Shown piece after piece: positions 16,679 through 26,478 of a stretch of 64,000 bases of DNA. Under the pieces are notes generated by a model, which was not told the DNA's origin, did not search any database, and saw only the letters and a list, made by a program, of their open reading frames with translations. Every line of letters starts with the position of its first letter. The first letter of the stretch is position 1. Source of the DNA: an uncultured Flavobacteriaceae bacterium (lineage in GTDB: Bacteria; Bacteroidota; Bacteroidia; Flavobacteriales; Flavobacteriaceae); assembly GCA_947497245.1 (NCBI GenBank), contig CANMFO010000001.1:806001-870000 (forward strand), given 5' to 3'. Position numbers and translations under genes: made by a program.

Positions 16679-19066
16679 TTATTGCACCCTCTTTTTTTCT
16701 TCAGCGGCACTATTGCCCCTGTGCTTTTGTTCCTTTTTGTCTTTACCGAAGCTTTTGGTATAGGTCAATGCCACAATCCTTGATTCGGGAAAATAGGTTT
16801 CCAGGGTATTGACGAAAGGCTGGACGTTGCTCGTTTTGATTTTCCAATTGTCCGAGGCGAAGACATTGCTATAGGACAATTTTAAGGTTCCGTGGTTTTT
16901 GTTCAGCTGCTGCTGAAAGCCTAGGTTAAATGCACCCCTTGCACCAAAGGTGCTGATTCCAAAAAGGGTGGGGGATTGGTAATATCCACTTATTTCCAGC
17001 TTGGTTTTAGGGCCAAGTGAAAATTGTTGCGAGCTTGTTGCTCTAAAGCTTCCCTTGTTTCTTTTGAAATGGGCAGTCTGAAAATTGGTTTCCAAAGTCT
17101 CATACTGATATATAAAACCAGTGTCGTTTTGCCACCATTGCGCAAATTGAAAAGGTATGCCCATCGAAATACTTAAAATGTTCCTATGGTCTATATTTTC
17201 CGCTTTGAAGATATATTGCTCTCCGCCTTCCGCAAGCCTGGGTTGAAATTCTGCAATGGCATCTTTTTCGATCAAATATTCTACGGAGATATGTTTTCCC
17301 AGCCAGTTCCATTCCATTCCGATCTTATCGACCAGCGAAGGTTGTAGGTTGACGTTGCCTGAAAACAGGGCATCGGGACCTAAAAAAAGTACAAAGGGGG
17401 CTAAATGATTGAAGGTGGGCCGATTGATCCTCCTGCCATAATTGAGCTGAAGGCGATGGACATCATTGATCTGTTGGTTTAGCACGAGGTTTGGAAAAAT
17501 ATTGTCGTACTTTCTGTTGATCGTGTTGGCAATTCCACCGACCAGAAGTTTGTTGTCGGTATGTTCGTACCGTAGACCTGTGGACAATCTTGTTTTTTCG
17601 CCAAACTGAAATTGAAGCGAGAAATAGAGGGCGTGTATTTGCTCCTCCATTTGCGTGGTACTGGAAAGTGCATCATCAATGACCACTGCACCCTCCTCAC
17701 CTGAGCTCACTGCTATATTGTTCTTAAAGGTTGAGGAAGTGGTTTTGGCACCGACCACTGTTTGCAGCTGTTCGGAAAGCGGCCCTTCATAGTCTAAATT
17801 GAAAACGTTGAAGGTGATAGGGGTCTTCTTTTCGATCGTGACAAAATTTAATTGTTCCTGGGAATCGATTTCATAATTACTTGGATTGTCATCATGATAA
17901 TAAAGGTGATCGTAATCAAAACGTAGCCCATGCCGGCCCCCCAAGGCTTGCCGAATATGGAAATTTCCGGCAATATGGTTCCAGTGATTGATCTCGTTCG
18001 TTTCAATGGCGAGCCTTTCCATTCCATCGGTATCGCCGTCCCTGCTTACCCTATCAAAAGCTACCATATCCCATTTAGAACTATAACCGCTCAAGGTTCC
18101 CCCTAGGTTTGTGGTATTACCGATGGCATATTCCATTCCCAGGTTGTAGTTGTGTGAAACGGTGACAGGCTTTCGACGGCTGTTCGCAACCACCACTTTT
18201 TGGTTCAATGGACTTTCGACCCCACTTTGTAATGCCCATTCCTCGGGGGAACTGTTTCTATTGAAGGAATAACTTCCGAACAAGCCCATTTCACCATATT
18301 GATAATGAAAATTTGAGGATGCCGCCGTTTTTTCACCCTTTCCGATCCCACCGGCCAAGGATACGGATCCTCCTTGGCCGTTACCATCATTTGATTTGGT
18401 AGTAATGTGGATCATTCCGCCCGAACCGTTGGCCTCGTACCTGGAAGGCGGATTGTTGAACACCTCCAGATTTTTGATATCGGAGGCGGGCATGCTTTTT
18501 AACCGACTGAGCAAAGCTTGCCCGTCAACGCGGCTCAGCTTTCCGTTGACCATGATGGCCACCTGTCCCTTGCCACTTAAAGAGAGTGTGCCGTTTTGTT
18601 GATTTATGGAAACGCCGGCAGTATTGCCCAAAAGTTCCAGTGCCGAACCCCCAGAACCTGCAATGCTCTGCTCCACATTGATCACCAAGCTGTTTGCCCG
18701 CCTTTGGTATAGTTTTTTTCCGCCCACCAGTTCCACGCCTTCCAGTTCGATCGATGCGGGACTTAACTGCAAGACCCCCAAATCTGTGGTAGTTTCTTGA
18801 TGTTCAAACTCCCGAACAAGATCGGCATAGCCCATCCCTGCAATTTGTAAACTGTAGGAACCGTGTTTCAGGTTTTCCACCACAAAACTGCCATTCTCAT
18901 TGGTTATCGTTCCCATCACGAAGGTACCCGTCCTCAAAACCATTACATGTGCCAACGGCACGGGATTGCCCATTGTATCATTGATTTGTCCCTTTAGGGT
19001 GTCGTTTTGCGCAGTTCCGAATAGGCAATAACAGAACACGCACATTGTAAGTGCTATTTTTTTCAT
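16679..19066 (-). CDS. TonB-dependent-receptor-like outer membrane beta-barrel protein
   Basis: 795 residues with a cleavable signal (MKKIALTMCVFCYCLFGTAQ). Residues ~24-100 are a carboxypeptidase-regulatory-like sandwich (LKGQINDTMGNPVPLAHVMV), then a plug-type domain (SGGSALELLGNTAGVSINQQNGTL is its core), then a long beta-rich barrel (outer membrane beta-barrel family 3 style) ending in alternating aromatic strands. Proteins of this type are membrane receptors without the classical TonB box; ligands are unknown. An in-plane GSGGMIHITTK motif marks the plug end. The lipoprotein gene at 19187 lies upstream on the same strand. Confidence 0.8.
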   Translation of the reverse strand: MKKIALTMCVFCYCLFGTAQNDTLKGQINDTMGNPVPLAHVMVLRTGTFVMGTITNENGSFVVENLKHGSYSLQIAGMGYADLVREFEHQETTTDLGVLQLSPASIELEGVELVGGKKLYQRRANSLVINVEQSIAGSGGSALELLGNTAGVSINQQNGTLSLSGKGQVAIMVNGKLSRVDGQALLSRLKSMPASDIKNLEVFNNPPSRYEANGSGGMIHITTKSNDGNGQGGSVSLAGGIGKGEKTAASSNFHYQYGEMGLFGSYSFNRNSSPEEWALQSGVESPLNQKVVVANSRRKPVTVSHNYNLGMEYAIGNTTNLGGTLSGYSSKWDMVAFDRVSRDGDTDGMERLAIETNEINHWNHIAGNFHIRQALGGRHGLRFDYDHLYYHDDNPSNYEIDSQEQLNFVTIEKKTPITFNVFNLDYEGPLSEQLQTVVGAKTTSSTFKNNIAVSSGEEGAVVIDDALSSTTQMEEQIHALYFSLQFQFGEKTRLSTGLRYEHTDNKLLVGGIANTINRKYDNIFPNLVLNQQINDVHRLQLNYGRRINRPTFNHLAPFVLFLGPDALFSGNVNLQPSLVDKIGMEWNWLGKHISVEYLIEKDAIAEFQPRLAEGGEQYIFKAENIDHRNILSISMGIPFQFAQWWQNDTGFIYQYETLETNFQTAHFKRNKGSFRATSSQQFSLGPKTKLEISGYYQSPTLFGISTFGARGAFNLGFQQQLNKNHGTLKLSYSNVFASDNWKIKTSNVQPFVNTLETYFPESRIVALTYTKSFGKDKKEQKHRGNSAAEEKKRVQ

Positions 19067-19186
19067 GATCTCTAAAAATTAATGTTGTAGAATAAACCAG
19101 CGCGGCCGAAAATGTCCACCCGCATCAGAAAGGCAACGGAAAGTCACCCGCCTTGACCAAAAAAATCCATTCCATAAATTATGGTG

Positions 19187-19741
19187 CTACAATTCCAAGG
19201 CAATCGTAAAATTGCAATCGAATGTGACAATTCCCTGATCGAAATTTGTAAGGTTCACTTCACCGTCCAAAGCAACGGTGCCCTCCATACCTTCGAATTC
19301 AAAGGTGGTATTGATGACGTTGTTCCCTATTGGGGTAAACGAGGTTGTAAAGGTGAACGCTTCGGCTGGAGGCCGTAGCGTTTGCAGTACTTGGTTTTCC
19401 GCTTGAATGGTCCCGCGTCCGTTTATATTGATCGAGGTGATCACTCTGGAAAGGATCGTACCATCGCTATGGGTCACATTATCGACCACACAGTCTTGAA
19501 GCGTGCCGATCACATTTCCGGTATCGGGGTCCACAAGATCCATCAAAAAACAGACGGACTCTAAAGTTTCCCCTGTTTTGGGGTGCCCGATGGTCCTGGG
19601 CTGGCCTATCGCCGTTCCCCGCCCAATGACCTTTAGCTGGACCCGTTCGGGGCTCGGTACAATTCCCGTATCGTCATCGCTCGTACAGGCAAGACCGAAC
19701 ATTGCAATGGCGGTGAGGAAAATATGCTTGATACTGTTCAT
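19187..19741 (-). CDS. Hypothetical lipoprotein
   Basis: 184 residues from the ATG at 19741, which gives a lipoprotein signal (MNSIKHIFLTAIAMFGLAC, Cys19) followed by a TSDDD linker typical of surface or periplasmic lipoproteins of this phylum. The longer open frame to 19837 is not needed. The rest is beta-rich with no catalytic motif (VTHSDGTILSRVITSI, NTTFEFEGMEG). It lies 120 bases upstream of the outer-membrane receptor gene and downstream of the fatty acid hydroxylase on the same strand. Function unknown. Confidence 0.6.
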   Translation of the reverse strand: MNSIKHIFLTAIAMFGLACTSDDDTGIVPSPERVQLKVIGRGTAIGQPRTIGHPKTGETLESVCFLMDLVDPDTGNVIGTLQDCVVDNVTHSDGTILSRVITSININGRGTIQAENQVLQTLRPPAEAFTFTTSFTPIGNNVINTTFEFEGMEGTVALDGEVNLTNFDQGIVTFDCNFTIALEL

Positions 19742-19848
19742 GATCTTAAAATTTGAATATGGATGAATTCGATGCTTATGTGCTATGTTTTGCTGTAATC
19801 TTTTGGGTTGGACACCCTTTTGTTCGCTACCGGCCAAACCAAGCGGTT

Positions 19849-20628
19849 TTATTTCTTTTTCTTGGAAGTCACGTCCTTGAAGAGCAACATGTCCAATATT
19901 CTGCTGGATGCCCCTAAATAGTATCCTGTTTCATGTTCGTATGATCTAGGGTTTTTGAAAGTTCCGAACAGCATGTCTATTATGGGCAGATCGGTGTAGT
20001 TGTACCCATGTATGCCCTTAGCATGGTGGACAGTATGGCTTTCCGGGCGCTGAATGATATAGCCGAGCCACCTTGGAGTATTGATATTGGCATGTTGAAA
20101 AATGCCCAGGAAGGTCAGTGATAATATGATAATGGTTATGGCTTGTGGAGCCAATCCGACGATCAAAGCAAAGCTGACCGAACCTACAAGTGACAAACCG
20201 ATCATATCATTTACACTAAAGATAAAAGCACTGGGCGCATCAAGCCTTTCGGCACTATGGTGCATTTGGTGGGACACCCTGAACAGGAAGTCGGATTTGT
20301 GCATGCTAATATGCCATCCGTACTGAACCAACTCGAATAGAAATACACCGAGAACAACCTGCACGAACAGGTTCATGGAGCTCAGGTCCATTAGCTGATA
20401 AGATGCAAAAAAATCGTCCCAAATCAAGGGGATGTACGTGGTAAGGAGCACATAGGCAATGAAGAAGGAAATGCCCCTAAGCCTCCAGAATTTCATTTTG
20501 GGCAGCTTTCGGGCAGGGAAGAACGATTCCCAAAGCATTAATCCACCAAACATGGCGTAAACGATTAATGAAACCGGGTCTAACAGAATCTCTTGGGGAG
20601 TTGGTAATTGTGAAATGAAATTTTCCAT
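19849..20628 (-). CDS. Fatty acid hydroxylase / sterol desaturase family membrane enzyme
   Basis: 259 residues with several membrane segments (about 17-35, 52-72, 88-104, 140-170) and the histidine clusters of the di-iron hydroxylase superfamily: H106-ISM-H110, H120-QMHH124, then FQHANI and SHTVHHAKG. Such enzymes hydroxylate or desaturate lipids (sterols, carotenoids, fatty acids) using oxygen. The basic KKKK tail is cytoplasmic. A promoter with TACTTTTG lies 26 bases upstream of its start, downstream of the Crp/Fnr gene on the same strand. Substrate not known. Confidence 0.85.
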   Translation of the reverse strand: MENFISQLPTPQEILLDPVSLIVYAMFGGLMLWESFFPARKLPKMKFWRLRGISFFIAYVLLTTYIPLIWDDFFASYQLMDLSSMNLFVQVVLGVFLFELVQYGWHISMHKSDFLFRVSHQMHHSAERLDAPSAFIFSVNDMIGLSLVGSVSFALIVGLAPQAITIIILSLTFLGIFQHANINTPRWLGYIIQRPESHTVHHAKGIHGYNYTDLPIIDMLFGTFKNPRSYEHETGYYLGASSRILDMLLFKDVTSKKKK

Positions 20629-20653
20629 GATCTTAAGTTTAAAATTTAGACCG

Positions 20654-20661
20654 CAAAAGTA
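20654..20661 (-). promoter_or_regulatory. Bacteroidota -7 promoter element TACTTTTG
   Basis: Read on the minus strand it matches TAnnTTTG exactly, about 26 bases before the hydroxylase start. A T-rich tract lies at the expected -33 distance. It suggests that the hydroxylase has its own transcript separate from the Crp/Fnr gene. Confidence 0.45.
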
Positions 20662-20704
20662 TGTGCGATAAAAAGCTTAAACTAAAAAATGGACTTGACC
20701 TATG

Positions 20705-21271
20705 TTAGGAATTGATTTTCTTCCTTATTCTACTGAGGCTTTCAGGGTGTATTCCCAAATATTTGGCAATTTTGTTTACGGGTATGGCAGAAATGTACTG
20801 GGAATGTGACCGGAACATTTCGGTATACCTTTCCTCTGCGGTCTTGGTCAAAAGATCTTTTTCCCTGTTGGATTTCCTAATATAGCCCTGTTCGGTTATG
20901 ATTCTTCCGAACTTGTTGGTTTCTAGTGAAGTATCATAGGCCCGCATTAAACTGTCACGTGGAATCATTTCCATCTCACAATCCACCGATGCCACTATCT
21001 GGACATCAGTGGGAAGCTGTGTAAGAAAAGAGGTAAAACCACAAAACATTTCTTTTTCAAAGAAGAAGTCGATTATTTTTTCGGTCATGTAGCTTTTAAT
21101 GCTCATTTCAACAATGCCGACATTGATGAAATAAACCACATCTTCGACCTGACCGTATCGCGTTATCAGTTCCCCTTTTTCGAAATGGATTTTTTCCACA
21201 GAAAAGGGAAGATCTTTGTTGGAGCCAATGGAGGTGCCCAGAACCGAGTTATAAAATTCTCTGAATAACAT
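20705..21271 (-). CDS. Crp/Fnr-family transcriptional regulator
   Basis: 188 residues. Residues ~20-110 are a cyclic-nucleotide-binding-type beta-roll (HFEKGELITRYGQVEDVVYFI), then a dimer helix and an atypical C-terminal helix-turn-helix (VNKIAKYLGIHPESLSRIRKKI). This compact form without strict cAMP-contact residues is the usual Bacteroidota Crp-like regulator, sensing an unknown signal. It lies just upstream of the fatty acid hydroxylase on the same strand and may control it or the divergent permease at 21592. DNA-binding role follows from the family; targets are inference. Confidence 0.85.
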   Translation of the reverse strand: MLFREFYNSVLGTSIGSNKDLPFSVEKIHFEKGELITRYGQVEDVVYFINVGIVEMSIKSYMTEKIIDFFFEKEMFCGFTSFLTQLPTDVQIVASVDCEMEMIPRDSLMRAYDTSLETNKFGRIITEQGYIRKSNREKDLLTKTAEERYTEMFRSHSQYISAIPVNKIAKYLGIHPESLSRIRKKINS

Positions 21272-21591
21272 CTTATGATGGATTAATATATAACAGCATT
21301 AATTTACTACTTTTTATTCGGCAAAGCATAGGATCTCTGTTTAAATGGATTTCAGAGGGAGATCAATTCCGTAGTTCTCCCAAGCGTAAAAATTTTCGAC
21401 ACGGTCTGTCCAATAATTTTACGTTCAAGCCAACCGATTTATGGAAAAACCCAATCAAATCACTGATTATAAGAGGGTTGCGAATTTGGCACAAATTTCG
21501 GCGGTATTTTTGGAGAACAGGCACCTATTGGCACGAATTTAAATTGTCGGGAAACGATTTTCTCCACTAGCGCACGCAAAACATAAGGATC
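21272..21591. other. Divergent intergenic region between Crp/Fnr and permease genes
   Basis: 320 bases. It contains two near-identical 13-mers TTGGCAC(A/G)AATTT 42 bases apart (listed separately) and a TATTTTTG -7-like element, both in the half facing the permease gene. The half facing the crp gene is AT-rich with two ATTAAT copies and no clear promoter match. Confidence 0.4.
21486..21540. promoter_or_regulatory. Two 13-base direct repeats TTGGCAC(A/G)AATTT, 42 bases apart, with a -7-like box between
   Basis: Copies at 21486-21498 and 21528-21540; start-to-start 42 bases, i.e. four helical turns. TATTTTTG at 21505-21512 fits TAnnTTTG and reads toward the permease at 21592. The TTGGCAC core resembles a sigma-54 -24 box, but no matching TTGC follows, so I treat these as possible regulator sites. 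Confidence 0.4.
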
Positions 21592-23943
21592 ATGATATTG
21601 CACAATCTAAAGTTGTTCTTCAGGAACATAAAAAGGAACAAGAGTACCTTCCTTATAAACATTATTGGGCTTTCAACGGGCCTTGCCTGTGCCATGCTGA
21701 TCGCACTTTGGGTCTTTGATGAACTTAAGGTGGATAAATTCCATGAGAATGAAGCGCGTTTGTACCAGGTGGTTGAAACGCCTGAAATTGATGGTCGCAG
21801 AGTCCAGAACCCAAGTACAGCAGGGTTGATGGCGGAAACAATGGCGAGGGAACTGCCCGAAATCGAAAATAGCACAAGTGTAAGGGCAAGCAGAGAACTT
21901 TTGTTCTCCTATGAAGAAAACAACCTTAAGGCCCAAGGATTGTTTACGAGTCCCGAATTCTTCGATGTATTCTCCTTTCCACTTGTCCATGGGGACAAAA
22001 GAAACCTACTTTCAGACAAAAATTCGGTTGTCCTATCAGAAGATTTGGCCATGAGGCTTTTTGGAAGTGTGGACAATGTCATGGGCAAAACTGTGCAACT
22101 CTATGGAAACAGGCCTTTCATGGTCTCTGGAATTTTGGAAGATGTGCCCAACAATTCCTCCATCCAGTTCGATTTTGTGCTGCCATTTGATTTTTTTAAG
22201 GAGATAAGCCCCAATGCCTTGAATTGGGACTATAACACGACCAATGTGTACCTGGTATTGAAAGCGGGCACCGATGTTGCCGAGTTCGATTCCAAGATAA
22301 AGAATTTTATAGGTACAAAGACCAAGGCCAATGGTAGACTCCTCTCCACACGATTGTTTTCTGACAACTATCTCTATGACAAATTTCGGGATAGGGTGGA
22401 AAAGTCGGGAAGAATAACCTACGTGCGGCTTTTTTCCCTGATTGCTTTTTTGATTCTGTTGATCGCCTGTATCAATTTTATGAACCTTTCCACGGCGAAC
22501 GCATCCAGCAGGCTAAAGGAGATCGGCATAAAGAAGGCCATGGGATCAAAGCGCAGTGTATTGGTTTCGCAATATCTGGTGGAATCCCTTTTAATGACGA
22601 TTATTTCGGCCGTACTGGCCCTGTTCATGGTGGCCTTGTTGTTGCCCCAGTTCAACGTGCTTGCCGCCAAGGAAATAACGTTGGACCTTACGCTTGAATA
22701 TTTACTGGTTTTTGGTACCATTTTACTGGTCACTGGTCTTTTGGCGGGCAGCTATCCGGCCTTTTATCTTTCGGGCCTGGACGCCATTACCACGCTGAAA
22801 GGGAAACTCAACTCCTCTTTTGGAGAGGTATTCGCCCGTAAGGGTCTGGTCGTCTTTCAGTTTGTTCTTTCCACGGTCTTGATCCTTTCCGTCTTCATCG
22901 TTTACAAGCAATTGGAATTCGCCCAAAATAAGAATTTGGGGTACGACAAGGACAACCTGGTCTATTTTGATATAAACGGGAAAATCAGACAAAACCTGGA
23001 TACGTTCCTTTCTGCCTTGGAGCAGCTCGAGGGAGTAAAATCGGCCAGCAGCATTTCTACCAATATAGTAGGGGGAAACAATACCACCACCCGTTTACAA
23101 TGGCCTGGAAAAATGCCCGATCAACAGGAGGTGTTCCAGATACGCCCTGTAAACTACAATATGATCGAGACCTTTGATATCGGCATGCTCCAGGGGAGGT
23201 CCTTTTCCAAGGAGTACGGAGCGGAAGAGTCCAAGATCATCTTCAACCGGACGGCAATCGATGCCATGGGACTAAGGGACCCTATCGGGAAACAGGTCTC
23301 TTTGCAGAATACGGATTTTGAAATTGTGGGGGTTGCCGAAGATTTCCATTTTGCGTCGCTCCACCAAGAAATCAAGCCCTTGTTCTTTGTTCTGCGACCG
23401 GAGTGGACGCGCACGGTCATGGCCAAAATCCAGGCGGGCAAAGAAAAAATTGCTTTGGGCAACCTTCAGGATTTTTACGAACGGTACAGCCCCGGAACGG
23501 AGTTTGACTTCAAATTTCTTGACGAGACCTACGCTTCGCAATATGCCGCGGAACAGCGGGTTTCCACCTTGGCCAGATATTTTGCCGGACTCGCCATATT
23601 GATTTCCTGTTTGGGACTGTTCGGATTGGCGACCTTTAATGCGGAAAGAAGGCGAAAGGAAATCAGCATCCGGAAAGTCCTTGGTCAGAGCGCTGCACAG
23701 ATAAGCTTCATGCTATCGGGAGAATTTGCAAAACCGGTCTTGATCTCCGTAATGGTGGCCCTTCCGCTAGCGTACCTATTGATGGACGACTGGCTTTCCG
23801 GATTTGCCTACCGCATTCCGTTGCAAATCTGGTATTTCCTGGGCGCAGGCCTTACCGCTTTGTCCATAGCTATGTTGACGGTGGCCGGCCAAGCGATAAA
23901 TGCCGCGAACAATAATCCCATTGAGGGGCTAAGGGAAGATTAA
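21592..23943 (+). CDS. FtsX/MacB-family ABC transporter permease
   Basis: 783 residues of the MacB/FtsX-like permease family common in Bacteroidota: N-terminal TM (NKSTFLINIIGLSTGLACAML), a periplasmic MacB_PCD domain (~45-250), three TMs around 285-420 with the motif INFMNLSTANASSRLKEIGIKKAMG, a second periplasmic domain (~430-660) and a final TM bundle with RRKEISIRKVLG. The two-fold internal repeat is evident. No ATP-binding partner is adjacent. It is convergent with a paralogous permease 22 bases away. These permeases act in envelope mechanotransmission or export of peptides and lipoproteins; substrate unknown. Confidence 0.88.
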   Translation: MILHNLKLFFRNIKRNKSTFLINIIGLSTGLACAMLIALWVFDELKVDKFHENEARLYQVVETPEIDGRRVQNPSTAGLMAETMARELPEIENSTSVRASRELLFSYEENNLKAQGLFTSPEFFDVFSFPLVHGDKRNLLSDKNSVVLSEDLAMRLFGSVDNVMGKTVQLYGNRPFMVSGILEDVPNNSSIQFDFVLPFDFFKEISPNALNWDYNTTNVYLVLKAGTDVAEFDSKIKNFIGTKTKANGRLLSTRLFSDNYLYDKFRDRVEKSGRITYVRLFSLIAFLILLIACINFMNLSTANASSRLKEIGIKKAMGSKRSVLVSQYLVESLLMTIISAVLALFMVALLLPQFNVLAAKEITLDLTLEYLLVFGTILLVTGLLAGSYPAFYLSGLDAITTLKGKLNSSFGEVFARKGLVVFQFVLSTVLILSVFIVYKQLEFAQNKNLGYDKDNLVYFDINGKIRQNLDTFLSALEQLEGVKSASSISTNIVGGNNTTTRLQWPGKMPDQQEVFQIRPVNYNMIETFDIGMLQGRSFSKEYGAEESKIIFNRTAIDAMGLRDPIGKQVSLQNTDFEIVGVAEDFHFASLHQEIKPLFFVLRPEWTRTVMAKIQAGKEKIALGNLQDFYERYSPGTEFDFKFLDETYASQYAAEQRVSTLARYFAGLAILISCLGLFGLATFNAERRRKEISIRKVLGQSAAQISFMLSGEFAKPVLISVMVALPLAYLLMDDWLSGFAYRIPLQIWYFLGAGLTALSIAMLTVAGQAINAANNNPIEGLRED

Positions 23944-23965
23944 ACGACCTTGCCAGTTTATGGGA

Positions 23966-26338
23966 CTATTCGGTCCGAAGGCTTTTTGCAGGGTTTGTGA
24001 GCGCTGCTTTTATGGCATGAAAACTTACGGTTAGGAGCGCAATGGACAATGCCGAAGTCCCTGCCAATGCAAATACCCACCATTGGATCTGGGTTCGATA
24101 GGCAAAATCCTTCAACCAGGAGTCCATGGCCAAGCCCGCCAGGGGGGATGCCACTAAGATTGCGATGGCGACCAGTTTTAAAAATTCTTTTGACAAAAGT
24201 TCGACTATGCCCATTACCGATGAACCGACCACTTTGCGTATTCCTATTTCCCTTCGCCGCTTAACGGTACTATAGGCAGCGAGACCCAGCAGGCCCAGGC
24301 AAGAAATAACAATGGCCAGCACGGAAAAGTTGAAAATAAGAGCGCCGAACCGCTCGTCGGCGCGATATTGGCGATCAAAGTATTCATCCAAAAAAAAGTA
24401 GTCGAACGGTTCGTTGGGCACAATGACTTTCCATTTTTCCTCTATGGATGCCACCGTTTTTGCCATGTCATGAGGTGTCAATTTAACGGCCAAAAGCCCT
24501 TTTCTACCAACGTCCACGCGCAACGTCAGCGGTTCTATGTTTTCCTTTAGGGACTTAAAATTAAAATCCTGTACCACTCCGACGACCCTTCCGGTACGTC
24601 CCCATTGCTCGAATTTGGCTCCCAGGACCTCTTCCGGCGAAGGGTACCCCAAGATTCTTACCGTGCTTTCATTGATTACCATGGCCTCTGTAGAATCGGT
24701 TGGAAAATCTCTTGAGAAACCTCTTCCGGCAACTACTTTCATATCAAATTGGGAAATAGCGTCAAAATCGACAAAGTATGCGTTTATGTCCAATATTTGC
24801 TGATCGCCGGTCATATTCTCGACCTTTGAATATGCCAAGGGATTATCACCTCCGGGAATACTGGAAACCAGACTGGTGGATGAGACTCCGGGAAGATCTT
24901 CGATTCCATCCTTCAATTCCGTATTGGCCGAGTTCAAAATTACCATCCGCTCCTTATCGAACCCCAGTTCTTGATCGCGCATGAAATTCACTTGATCATA
25001 AATGACAATGGTGCCGATGATCAGGGCAATGGAAATGGAAAATTGTGTAACCACCAATCCTTTTCCCAGCAGAATTCCCCGTGTACCATTGGAAAATCTC
25101 CCTTGTAAGACACGTACGGGCTTAAATGAGGATAAAACGAATGCGGGGTAGATGCCCGCAAAAATGCCGATGAGCACTGCCATCCCGAATACGGAGATCA
25201 AATAGATCGGGTTTGACCAAATATACTCAGCAACAGTTTTGCCCGCCATATCGTTGAAGTAGGGCAAGATCAGGGTGGTCAATACGACGGTCAAGAAAAA
25301 TGCCAACAAACAAATTATGGTCGATTCCCCGATAAACTGAAGCCCCAGTTGTCTTTTTTCTGCTCCGATTACCTTTCTTACCCCCACTTCCTTGGCCCGC
25401 TCCATGGAACGTGCCGTAGTAAGGTTTATAAAATTGATGCAGGCGATCAACAAGATAAATAGGGCAACAATGGAAAGGGTACGGACATTGTTGATGTTTC
25501 CACCAATAGTCCGGTGGCGATCGGAACGCAGGTATACCTCCTTAAAAGGCTCCAGGTACAAGCTGACGTACGTCTGGAGCTTTTTCATATTTTCCCCGTC
25601 ATTTCGCTCTAAAAAATCGGGAAACTTGGATTCCAATACCTTATGGTCGACATTGGGTTTCAATAGCACATAGGCATAGGGTTGATATCCCCCCCAATTG
25701 TCATTCAATTGGGGGCTGTAATTTTCCGTTAAAAAAGTAGTTAGGGAAAAAAGAATGTCCGCAGTAATATGCGAATTTCCGGGCATATCTTCCATTACTC
25801 CCGTTACCTTTCCAACAAAACCGTAATCCTCAATGTCCAAAGACCTGCCGATGGGGTTCTGGTCCCCGAAATACTTTTTTGCCATCGATTCGGAAAGAAC
25901 GATACTAAAGGGGGTAGTGAGCACTTTTCCCCTTTCCCCGGATAAAAGTTTAAAGTCAAAGACCTTGAAAAAATCGGGATCGACCGCTAAACAGTTTTCC
26001 TCGGTATACCGTTCATCGTTATTGTGAATTAAAAGACTGGTTTCATAAATTCGCACGGCTGCTTCGACCTCTGGAAATTCCCTTTGCATATGTGGCGGTA
26101 CTGCCCAAGCGGGTTCGCTATTTTTTACCACCCCTGATGGGGTTTCAATGTCCGAAACCACTCGATAAATTCTATCGGCATTCCTGTGGAACCGGTCATA
26201 GCTCCATTCAAAACCCACATAAAGAAGTATCAGGAAACCGGCGGTTAGGCCGATCGCCAAGCCTGCAATGTTCAAAAACGAAAACCCCCGGTGCCTCCAA
26301 AGGTTGCGAAAGGCGATTTTAAGATAATTCCCGATCAT
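23966..26338 (-). CDS. FtsX/MacB-family ABC transporter permease (paralogue)
   Basis: 790 residues, same layout as the convergent neighbour: first TM at ~20-40 (FSFLNIAGLAIGLTAGF), MacB_PCD domain, TM bundle with INFINLTTARSMERAKEVGVRKVIG, second periplasmic domain, and a last TM bundle with KRRREIGIRKVVG. No ATPase gene lies beside it. Its upstream region carries a TAATTTTG promoter box and three GTGTAAA repeats, suggesting dedicated control. The serine hydrolase gene lies upstream on the same strand, but about 220 bases separate them, so the operons are probably distinct. Substrate unknown. Confidence 0.88.
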   Translation of the reverse strand: MIGNYLKIAFRNLWRHRGFSFLNIAGLAIGLTAGFLILLYVGFEWSYDRFHRNADRIYRVVSDIETPSGVVKNSEPAWAVPPHMQREFPEVEAAVRIYETSLLIHNNDERYTEENCLAVDPDFFKVFDFKLLSGERGKVLTTPFSIVLSESMAKKYFGDQNPIGRSLDIEDYGFVGKVTGVMEDMPGNSHITADILFSLTTFLTENYSPQLNDNWGGYQPYAYVLLKPNVDHKVLESKFPDFLERNDGENMKKLQTYVSLYLEPFKEVYLRSDRHRTIGGNINNVRTLSIVALFILLIACINFINLTTARSMERAKEVGVRKVIGAEKRQLGLQFIGESTIICLLAFFLTVVLTTLILPYFNDMAGKTVAEYIWSNPIYLISVFGMAVLIGIFAGIYPAFVLSSFKPVRVLQGRFSNGTRGILLGKGLVVTQFSISIALIIGTIVIYDQVNFMRDQELGFDKERMVILNSANTELKDGIEDLPGVSSTSLVSSIPGGDNPLAYSKVENMTGDQQILDINAYFVDFDAISQFDMKVVAGRGFSRDFPTDSTEAMVINESTVRILGYPSPEEVLGAKFEQWGRTGRVVGVVQDFNFKSLKENIEPLTLRVDVGRKGLLAVKLTPHDMAKTVASIEEKWKVIVPNEPFDYFFLDEYFDRQYRADERFGALIFNFSVLAIVISCLGLLGLAAYSTVKRRREIGIRKVVGSSVMGIVELLSKEFLKLVAIAILVASPLAGLAMDSWLKDFAYRTQIQWWVFALAGTSALSIALLTVSFHAIKAALTNPAKSLRTE

Positions 26339-26439
26339 GTTTTTTTTTCGAATCCATATTCCCCTTGAATTTGATCGCTGTGGAAATGGTATCGTTCAGT
26401 AAGCCCATATCCTTTGGCTTTGTTTAGAATGATATGCTT

Positions 26440-26447
26440 CAAAATTA
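26440..26447 (-). promoter_or_regulatory. Bacteroidota -7 promoter element TAATTTTG for the permease gene
   Basis: Exact TAnnTTTG match on the minus strand, about 100 bases before the start at 26338. TTTTG tracts lie upstream at roughly -33. Three GTGTAAA repeats lie just upstream of the -33 zone. Confidence 0.45.
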
Positions 26448-26478
26448 AGGACGTGCCGGCCAAAACCCGATCAAAAAA

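Noticed and set aside
21486-21540. Sigma-54 promoters
   Set aside because: TTGGCAC resembles a -24 box, but no TTGC -12 box follows at the correct distance in either copy.
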